Shown here piece by piece: positions 57,950 through 64,000 of a stretch of 64,000 bases of DNA (position 1 is the stretch's first letter; each line of letters begins with the position of its first letter). Source of the stretch: an uncultured Campylobacter sp. (lineage in GTDB: Bacteria; Campylobacterota; Campylobacteria; Campylobacterales; Campylobacteraceae); the NCBI RefSeq assembly GCF_938002845.1, contig NZ_CALKZP010000050.1, positions 98,800-162,799 on the forward strand, read 5' to 3'. The notes beneath the pieces are model-generated. The model was not told the origin of the DNA, made no database searches, and was given only the letters and a program-made list of their open reading frames with translations. Made by a program: the position numbers and the translations under genes.

Positions 57950-59173
57950 ATGAGATTTATCGTTATATTGTTTTTGGCGGTCGGCAGCTGTTTTGGAGGC
58001 AATATAACCGACTTTCAAAGCTTGGAAAAATTTATCAAAGACGGGCAAGCGAAGGGATATTTTCCTAAAAAAATTTTAGTGACGCAAGGATTTGATACCA
58101 CCGTATTAGAAGACGTGGGTTTAAAATTTAGCAAAACCATATATTGGGACATAAATTCTCGCTGCAACCAAAACGCAGACGAAATCATTATAGCCGAAAG
58201 CGATACGAGGCACTCTATAATTTGCCCTGGAAATAACAACGTCTATATTTTGACTGGCGGCAGAAGCGATGTGGAAGACCCATGGGGAAACGATATTTTT
58301 GTAATGGGCGAGAACGATGATAAAATTTCAAAAAGCTGGGGTACGAATATATTTATATTCGGCAAAAGATGGGGGCACGATAAGATAGAAATCGGCGATT
58401 CTAGGATAAATCCGGCGTCAAACCCTGAATACAAAAACGAATTTCCTTACGAGTTTAGTCACTTTTTCATCTTTGATAGCGGGGTTAAAAAGGATGATTT
58501 AGTTTTTAACTTTAACAAGATAATAAATTTAAAAACAAACGACTCTATAGAGCTTACGGATTTAAATGGTATAAATTTGATTTTTAAAGACGAGCCGGGT
58601 AAATACTACGGTACAAATTCATTAAAGGAGATTTACGACAAAAACTTTTTCGTTAAGCCTAAGACTGAAGAGGGTTTGAGTGCAGATGAGATACAAACGT
58701 TGCTTCACAAAACGGCATATTCAGACAACGCCAAAGATGCTAAAAAATACTGCGAAATGGGCGGCGATCCGAATTTTAAAGGTCATGAAAATACCACCCC
58801 CATTGAAATGGCGGTAATGTTAGGTAACGAAAATTCGCTTCGCGCGATGCTAGAGTGTGCAAAAAGACTGACTGATAGCGCAATGATGATGAGCGTATTC
58901 GGAAGCCAACACGACGATGAGAAGAGTTTTAGGCTCGTAAAGCTTTTGGAAAAATACGGCGGAAATTTTAAAGCAAAGGATAGGGATGGCTGCTCCATGG
59001 TAAATTATGCGGCAAGTTCTCATAGTCTAGAAATCGTAAAATATCTAGTAGAAAGAGGCGCCGATCCAAAAGCTAGATGTTCTCATAACCAAAGCGTAAC
59101 TCCATCGGATTGGGCAAGGAAAAACAAGGACAAAAGAGTATATGAGTATCTAAAAAGCCTAGAAGCCAAATAA
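57950..59173 (+). CDS. Exported protein with unknown N-terminal domain and ankyrin repeats
   Basis: 407 aa. Signal peptide about 1-17 (MRFIVILFLAVGSCFGG). Residues about 20-230 are a beta-rich domain with repeated NxIFVMGENDDK / NIFIFGKRWGHDK / HFFIFDSGVKKDD rungs, which looks like a short beta-helix of Gly-Asp-type turns. Residues about 245-407 are ankyrin repeats (DAKKYCEMGGDPNFKGHENTTPIEMAVMLGN, RLVKLLEKYGGNFKAKDRDG, SLEIVKYLVERGADPKARCS). No family name is known to me. Fourth ankyrin protein of the window. Confidence 0.8.
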   Translation: MRFIVILFLAVGSCFGGNITDFQSLEKFIKDGQAKGYFPKKILVTQGFDTTVLEDVGLKFSKTIYWDINSRCNQNADEIIIAESDTRHSIICPGNNNVYILTGGRSDVEDPWGNDIFVMGENDDKISKSWGTNIFIFGKRWGHDKIEIGDSRINPASNPEYKNEFPYEFSHFFIFDSGVKKDDLVFNFNKIINLKTNDSIELTDLNGINLIFKDEPGKYYGTNSLKEIYDKNFFVKPKTEEGLSADEIQTLLHKTAYSDNAKDAKKYCEMGGDPNFKGHENTTPIEMAVMLGNENSLRAMLECAKRLTDSAMMMSVFGSQHDDEKSFRLVKLLEKYGGNFKAKDRDGCSMVNYAASSHSLEIVKYLVERGADPKARCSHNQSVTPSDWARKNKDKRVYEYLKSLEAK

Positions 59174-59489
59174 AAGCTATGCTAAATTTGACTTCTTTAT
59201 CGTTTGCTTTGAATCAGCGCGATTAAATTATTAGCGTTTTTGATGCAGATAGCAATGCGCAACAAGCTTTTATGATATCGATTTGGCTTATGGCTGCAAC
59301 GACGGAACTTATTTATGTGCCATCTAGAATGGGCGGCATATCGGACTCTCTAGAGCACCAAGATTTACGGCTATGCCAAAAAGCTTTAAGTTTTCGGCGA
59401 AAATTTTATTTTGCGTTATTTTTGCAGAAAATATATAATTTAATCCAAAATTTATATACACTTCGCTATTATCCCATTTTCAATTTCTC
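59174..59489. other. Spacer upstream of tRNA-Glu
   Basis: About 315 bases; an 79-codon open frame at 59272 has no ribosome site and is rejected. Part of it is AT-rich (TTTATATACACTTCGCTATTA... region) and likely holds the tRNA promoter. Nothing else seen. Confidence 0.5.
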
Positions 59490-59564
59490 GGCCCACTCGT
59501 CTAGTGGTTAGGACGCTGGCCTCTCACGCCGGTAACAGGAGTTCAAATCTCCTGTGGGTCACCA
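59490..59564 (+). tRNA. tRNA-Glu (anticodon CUC)
   Basis: Complete cloverleaf with encoded CCA: acceptor GGCCCAC / GTGGGTC, D-arm GTCTAGTGGTTAGGAC, anticodon stem CTGGC / GCCGG (one U-G pair) with anticodon CTC at 59523-59525, T-arm AGGAGTTCAAATCTCCT. The CUC tRNA reads GAG only, so a separate UUC tRNA-Glu should exist elsewhere. It stands alone. Confidence 0.95.
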
Positions 59565-59809
59565 TTTCATCACTTAAAATCAATTAAAATTTTCTAGCAT
59601 TTAGCTGCCTGCCCTTGAAATTTAAGACCTCATTTGTTTTTGTAATATGTTGATTAAAATTTCATCATATTTTTATCGAGGTTAATTGATCTAGAATTAA
59701 AGTCGCGCGAATTAAAATTTAGATCGAATTTTAAAATTCGCGGCTAAATTCTGCTGCTATTCATATTTTTTAGCGCGCCGCCGACCGCTTTTAGCTATGG
59801 CTGCATCGG

Positions 59810-60235
59810 CTAAATTCCGCCGCTACTTATATTTTCCAGATTACGCAGCCTATTCCAGTTCTGCTCGTTTTGTAAATTTCTCTTATTTTGCCGCTGCTGC
59901 ATCTGCTCCAGTTGCTGCTGCGCTTGCTGCTGCATTAGGCTTCGCTGCTCGGAGATATATCGATCTTGCGCTCTTTGCTGGGCTTGTGCGCTGTCCGCTC
60001 TGAATGAATTAAGCGTATCTTGCGATACCGCTTGCTTTTGCGCCGCACGCACGACTTCGGCGTCAATCTTTTGCCGCTTCGCACAGCGGTTTGACTGCTC
60101 CTTATTTAGCGAGCTTGCGACATCGCATCTGCTCGCGTCCGCCAAGAATCGAGCCTCCTTGCCGTCCTGCGAGAGCAGCGAGCAACCGCAAAGCAACACA
60201 ACTAAAATCAAGGCAGAGAAAAATTTTAATTTCAC
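59810..60235 (-). CDS. Small Gln-rich lipoprotein
   Basis: 141 aa. Signal MKLKFFSALILVVLLCGCSLL with lipobox-like LLCGC, so lipidation at Cys18 is likely. The mature part is helical and charged with two Cys (DASRCDV, SNRCAKR); the C-terminal half is a Gln-rich coiled-coil-like region (LMQQQAQQQLEQMQQRQNKR). Function unknown. It lies downstream of bioB on the same strand (39-base gap). Confidence 0.75.
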   Translation of the reverse strand: MKLKFFSALILVVLLCGCSLLSQDGKEARFLADASRCDVASSLNKEQSNRCAKRQKIDAEVVRAAQKQAVSQDTLNSFRADSAQAQQRAQDRYISEQRSLMQQQAQQQLEQMQQRQNKRNLQNEQNWNRLRNLENISSGGI

Positions 60236-60274
60236 AATTACCTCTTAAATTTTATCTTTAATTCCCCGCAGCCG

Positions 60275-61264
60275 CTAATCCGCGCCCTTTGCGAGGTCGA
60301 ACCCGCACTGCGCCACAAGCGCCTTATCGCTTGCGATGCTATCGCCGGTGGTGGTTAGGAAATTGCCCGTAAGCGCCGAGTTAATACCGCATCCAAGCGC
60401 CGTGCGCACGTGCTCGCCTAAATTCCGCCTGCCGCCTGCGAAACGCAGATACGCGCGCGGCAAGATGAAGCGGTAGATCGCGATCGATTTTAAAATTTCA
60501 TCGTGCGCTAGCGGCGCGGCGTTTTGCAGCGGAGTGCCTTTGATCGGGGTCAGGATATTGATCGGCACGGAGCTAACGCCCAGCTCTCGCAGCTGCAGCG
60601 CCATATCGATGCGATCCTCCATGCCCTCGCCCAGCCCGAAAATCCCGCCGCTACATACGTCAAGCCCCACGGCGCGACAATTCTCGATAGTTTGGATGCG
60701 ATCGTCGTAGCTGTGCGTCGTGCAGATCTGCGGATAAAATTTACGCGAAGTCTCGAGATTGTGATGATAGGTCTGCACGCCGCTAGCTTTAAGCAGCGCT
60801 AGCGCGGGCTTTGAAGCGATCCCTAGCGAGGCGCACAGATGCAGCCGCGTCTTACTTCGCAGCCGCTCATAGATCTCGCAGTATGCCCCTAGATCGGAGC
60901 TTTTTTGAGAAATTCCGCGCCCGCTGGCGACGAGCGAGAAGCGGTGCGTCTGCTCGGCTTCGTTCGCAAGCGCGGCGCTTAGCACCTGCTGCTCGCCCAA
61001 AATTCCGTAAATCTCGCAGCCCGTGTTAAAATGCGCCGACTGCGCGCAGTATTTGCAGTCCTCGCTACAGCGCCCCGATTTTACGTTTATGATCGTGCAG
61101 AGATTAAATTTATCGCCGCAAAACTCGCGCCTGATCTCATCCGCCGCCGCAAAAAGCGCGCCTAAATCCTCGCATCGCGCCAGCTCTAGCGCCTGCTGCT
61201 TTGCAATCTCGCAGCCGCCTATCACGCGATCTTTCAGCTCGGAAATATAAAATTTGTCTATCAA
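60275..61264 (-). CDS. bioB: Biotin synthase BioB
   Basis: 329 aa radical SAM enzyme adding sulfur to dethiobiotin. SAM cluster Cys66, Cys70, Cys73 in GRCSEDCKYCAQS; YHHNLETSRKFYP and YDDRIQTIENCRAVGLDVCSGGIFGLGE; the Arg of RFAGGRRNL for the second cluster region; NSALTGNFLTTTG at the end. Usual length. No other bio gene lies next to it. ATG (on the minus strand) at 61264 without a strong ribosome site. Confidence 0.96.
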   Translation of the reverse strand: MIDKFYISELKDRVIGGCEIAKQQALELARCEDLGALFAAADEIRREFCGDKFNLCTIINVKSGRCSEDCKYCAQSAHFNTGCEIYGILGEQQVLSAALANEAEQTHRFSLVASGRGISQKSSDLGAYCEIYERLRSKTRLHLCASLGIASKPALALLKASGVQTYHHNLETSRKFYPQICTTHSYDDRIQTIENCRAVGLDVCSGGIFGLGEGMEDRIDMALQLRELGVSSVPINILTPIKGTPLQNAAPLAHDEILKSIAIYRFILPRAYLRFAGGRRNLGEHVRTALGCGINSALTGNFLTTTGDSIASDKALVAQCGFDLAKGAD

Positions 61265-61502
61265 TACTTAGCCTTTTTGAAAAAAATGCGTAATTATACA
61301 ACGCTAAATTTAAAGCAAAGCTCGCACGCGAAATTTGGCGTAGGAATTTTGCGCTAAAAATTTTGCGCGGAATTTTATGCCCCCCTACGCCGCTTTTGCG
61401 CTGCGATTTTTACGGACGGCTCGTCCGCGACATCTGCGCGCGATTTATCGTTTTGAAATTTTATTTTGGCTAAAATTGCGGCTTTAAATTTAAAGGCAAA
61501 AA

Positions 61503-63395
61503 ATGAAATACGACGTTATCGTTGTGGGCGGCGGGCACGCGGGTATCGAGGCAAGCTTGGCCGCCGCAAAAATGGGCGCAAAGACGCTGCTGATTACGAT
61601 CTTGGCCGAACAGATCGGCGCTGCGAGCTGTAATCCCGCAATCGGCGGCCTTGCTAAGGGGCATCTGGTAAAGGAGATCGATGCGCTGGGAGGTCAGATG
61701 GGGCTTGCGGCGGATGCGTGCGGGCTGCAGTTTAGAATACTAAACGAGAGCAAAGGCCCAGCCGTGCGAGGTTCGCGCGCTCAGATCGATATGGATGAAT
61801 ACCGCATCTATATGCGAAATTTGCTGCTAAACACGCAGGGGCTGGACGTAAGTCAGGAGATCGCGAGCGAAATTTTAACCTGCGAGCGAGGCGGCGAGCA
61901 GCGCATTTGCGGCGTTAAGACCCATCTTGGCAACGTTTATGAGACCGAGCATCTGATAATCACCGCCGGCACCTTTTTAAACGGGCTAATTCACGTGGGC
62001 GAGAACAAGCTGCAAGCGGGGCGCGTGGGCGAGCTGGCAAGCGTCGAGCTGGCCGAATCGCTACGAAGCTTGGGGCTGCAAATGGGGCGGCTAAAGACGG
62101 GCACCTGTCCAAGGATCGATGCTAAGACGATCGATTTTAGCGTGCTTGAGCGCCAAGACGGCGACGCGGATCCGCGCGCTTTTAGCTTTCGCAGCAAAAA
62201 TTTTGCGCCGAAGCAGCTTGCTTGCTTCATCGCTTATACGAACGAGCGCACGCACGAGATCATCCGAGAAAATTTCGCTCGCGCGCCGATGTTTACGGGG
62301 CAGATTTCAAGCACCGGCCCGCGCTACTGCCCGAGCATCGAGACTAAAATTTACGAATTCCCAAATCGAGACCGCCACCACGTCTTCGTCGAGCCGCAGA
62401 CGCGTGAGGCTACGGAGTATTACGTAAACGGGCTTTCTACGAGTCTGCCTTACGACGTGCAGATTGCGTTTTTGCGCACGATCAGAGGCTTTGAAAATGC
62501 TAAAATCGTCCGCCCGGGCTATGCGATCGAGTACGATTTCATCGATCCTACCGAGCTTAAACACAGCCTCGAGACCAAAAAGATCCGCGGGCTGTTTTTG
62601 GCAGGTCAAATCAACGGCACCACCGGCTACGAGGAGGCTGCGGCGCAGGGGCTGATGGCGGGCATCAACGCCGTGCTTGATTTGCGCGAGCGGCAGCCTC
62701 TGATTTTGCGCAGAGATGAGGCATATATCGGCGTTTTGATCGACGATCTGGTTACCAAGGGCACGAACGAGCCCTACCGAATGTTTACTTCGCGCGCGGA
62801 ATTTCGCCTGTTGCTGCGCGAGGGTAACGCCGTACTGCGCCTAAGCGAATACGGCCGCGAGATCGGGCTTTTAGACGAGGCAAGCTACGAGCGGGCGCGC
62901 AAGTTTAAGCTTGACGTGGAGAGCGGAATGGAATTTTTGCTAAAAACGCAGATTACCCCTTCAAAACAGACGCTTAGCCTGCTGCAAAGTATCGGCGCAG
63001 AGCCCATTTCGCAAAGCTGTAGCTTGCAAAAAATCGTAGCCAAAAGCGGCTTTTCAAAGGCGGGTCTGCTTGCTTTGGCGCCGCATTTTGAGGGCTTTAG
63101 CGATGAGGTTTTGGATGAAATTTTAACGCAGTGCAAGTATCATTTCTACATCGCGATGCAGCGCGCAGAGGTCGAGAGGATGAAGGGGCTGCTTGGCGTC
63201 GCGATCCCGCCGCAGATCGATTTTAGCAAGATCGGAGGCCTTAGCAACGAGATCGTGCAGAAGCTAAATCGCTTTGCGCCGCCGACGCTTTTTGCCGCGA
63301 GCGAGATCAGCGGCGTAACGCCCGCCGCAATCGATATTTTGCATATCTACATCAAGCAAAATTTTGGCGATAAGCTTGGGATAAAGCGAGAATAG
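61503..63395 (+). CDS. mnmG: tRNA uridine-34 carboxymethylaminomethyl modification enzyme MnmG
   Basis: 630 aa FAD enzyme acting with MnmE on U34 of tRNAs, among them tRNA-Glu(UUC). FAD motif [11 protein letters not shown] (8-18); [52 protein letters not shown] and [15 protein letters not shown] are all conserved. Full length without insertion. ATG behind AAAGGCAAAAA. Confidence 0.97.
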   Translation: MKYDVIVVGGGHAGIEASLAAAKMGAKTLLITILAEQIGAASCNPAIGGLAKGHLVKEIDALGGQMGLAADACGLQFRILNESKGPAVRGSRAQIDMDEYRIYMRNLLLNTQGLDVSQEIASEILTCERGGEQRICGVKTHLGNVYETEHLIITAGTFLNGLIHVGENKLQAGRVGELASVELAESLRSLGLQMGRLKTGTCPRIDAKTIDFSVLERQDGDADPRAFSFRSKNFAPKQLACFIAYTNERTHEIIRENFARAPMFTGQISSTGPRYCPSIETKIYEFPNRDRHHVFVEPQTREATEYYVNGLSTSLPYDVQIAFLRTIRGFENAKIVRPGYAIEYDFIDPTELKHSLETKKIRGLFLAGQINGTTGYEEAAAQGLMAGINAVLDLRERQPLILRRDEAYIGVLIDDLVTKGTNEPYRMFTSRAEFRLLLREGNAVLRLSEYGREIGLLDEASYERARKFKLDVESGMEFLLKTQITPSKQTLSLLQSIGAEPISQSCSLQKIVAKSGFSKAGLLALAPHFEGFSDEVLDEILTQCKYHFYIAMQRAEVERMKGLLGVAIPPQIDFSKIGGLSNEIVQKLNRFAPPTLFAASEISGVTPAAIDILHIYIKQNFGDKLGIKRE

Positions 63396-63540
63396 AATGC
63401 TAAAGTATAAAAGGCTTAATAAAGTAATTTTAAAATTTATAGTGAAAAATCTGGACGATATTTTAAAATATGTTTCAGTTTGAACTAAAACTATGTTTTG
63501 ATAATTACGCCAATAGTAAATTTAGATTCATTGTCAAGAA

Positions 63541-63894
63541 TTGCTCAAAAAATACTTTTTTTACATACGGTATGTCGCCGAAATTCTTTTTTATTCACTT
63601 CCTGGTTCAAAATTATTTCTCGAACAGCATAAATTAAAGGACGCGGCCGACAACAACATTCAAGAATTAGGTTTTAGTATTGACACCTCAGGAATAAACA
63701 ACATATTCATATTAAAAGACGTTATACGAGAAGAAGAAATACCTACTATTTTTGAAGAAATAGTCGAACGATATATAGACGGCATTAAATATCTAAATTG
63801 TTTTAAATTTGAGCTACTAAACTACAGATATAAAAGAGAGATCCATTGCTTTTTGCTAAAATTGATAAGAGAAAATCCGCTTAACTTATCTTGA
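63541..63894 (+). CDS. Unknown small protein after mnmG
   Basis: 117 aa from a TTG; no clear ribosome site, so the start is uncertain. N-terminal part is hydrophobic (YFFYIRYVAEILFYSLPGSKLFL) and the rest is helical and charged. AT-rich, unlike mnmG. No family recognised. A 28-codon ORF at 63397-63483 between mnmG and this gene is not called. Confidence 0.45.
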   Translation: MLKKYFFYIRYVAEILFYSLPGSKLFLEQHKLKDAADNNIQELGFSIDTSGINNIFILKDVIREEEIPTIFEEIVERYIDGIKYLNCFKFELLNYRYKREIHCFLLKLIRENPLNLS

Positions 63895-63919
63895 GCTATT
63901 TATATTTACAGAGGAGATA

Positions 63920-63943
63920 AATCCGCCCCGAGCGAGGCGGATT
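63920..63943. terminator. Bidirectional hairpin
   Basis: AATCCGCC / GGCGGATT with an eight-base loop, followed on the plus strand by AAAGATTATTTTT and lying just after the stop of a minus-strand gene. It probably ends both convergent transcripts. Confidence 0.65.
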
Positions 63944-63948
63944 AAAGA

Positions 63949-64000
63949 TTATTTTTCGCTAGGCGGATACATCTTCCAGCTACTATCTACTTTCCAGTCT
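63949..64000 (-). CDS. 3' end of a minus-strand gene (partial)
   Basis: The open frame entering from beyond the window ends ...DWKVDSSWKMYPPSEK with TAA at 63949-63951. The composition and the hairpin behind it suggest a real C terminus. Too short to name. Confidence 0.55.
   Translation of the reverse strand, partial: DWKVDSSWKMYPPSEK

Noticed and set aside
63397..63483. 28-codon ORF between mnmG and the last unknown gene
   Set aside because: ATG overlaps the mnmG stop region but the peptide is short and featureless.
1..64000. CRISPR arrays, rRNA operons, phage or insertion sequences
   Set aside because: No regularly spaced identical repeats, transposase, integrase, phage structural genes or rRNA sequence were found; the RAATTY tracts have variable spacing and lie within genes.

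Overview
The window looks like a chromosomal segment of a Campylobacterales bacterium, most likely one of the higher-GC oral Campylobacter species (gracilis/showae/rectus type; species is inferred). Grounds: gene order frdC-frdA-frdB, katA followed at once by a small ankyrin gene as in C. jejuni katA-Cj1386, a YebC-cyclophilin pair, copZ-copA, class II DAHP synthase, a RibB with a degenerate RibA-like domain, and many TTG starts. No phage, insertion sequence, rRNA or CRISPR array was seen. There is one tRNA, tRNA-Glu(CUC).

Layout. 1-2820: priA. 2.9-6.2 kb: unrecognised membrane or exported proteins. 6.4-8.3 kb: divergent ybeY and queC. 8.6-9.5 kb: a pair of small paralogues behind their own dyad and promoter. 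9.8-12.5 kb: tsaD and creD (minus). 12.9-16.9 kb: a TonB-dependent receptor divergent from exbB-exbD-tonB around Fur-like dyads. 17.2-22.3 kb: flavoprotein, tRNA methyltransferase, Cys-cluster protein, TPR protein, trpC. 23.3-27.4 kb: HIT protein, WG-repeat protein, ribB, dinB-type polymerase, unknown. 28.0-32.3 kb: lgt, frdCAB. 32.5-34.5 kb: a tandem-duplicated membrane family, first copy broken. 34.7-38.4 kb: ankyrin protein, katA, katA-linked ankyrin gene. 39.2-47.3 kb: rarD, DAHP synthase, acpS-ppi-yebC, copZ-copA. 48.2-54.7 kb: ankyrin protein, nhaC, trmA, ilvA. 55.4-59.2 kb: unknowns including a nonsense-interrupted gene. 59.5-64 kb: tRNA-Glu, lipoprotein, bioB, mnmG, a small unknown and the 3' end of a minus-strand gene.

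Most striking signal: the hexamer class RAATTY (AAATTT, AAATTC, GAATTT, GAATTC) is very dense both in unusually long spacers and in low-complexity in-frame insertions inside conserved enzymes (PriA twice, YbeY, QueC, a TrmN6-like methyltransferase, TrmA) and in tails or N-termini of other proteins. The word is read in all three frames (xN[S/F], xI, [K/E]F) in different insertions, so the DNA word rather than the peptide seems to be what accumulates. RAATTY is the motif whose CtsM methylation marks DNA for natural transformation in C. jejuni, so these tracts may be uptake-sequence clusters driven into genes. That link is inference.

Functionally the window combines anaerobic respiration (fumarate reductase), iron acquisition (receptor plus TonB motor), peroxide and copper defence, tRNA modification (TsaD, QueC, TrmA, MnmG, TrmN6-like) and biosynthesis of aromatics, riboflavin and biotin.
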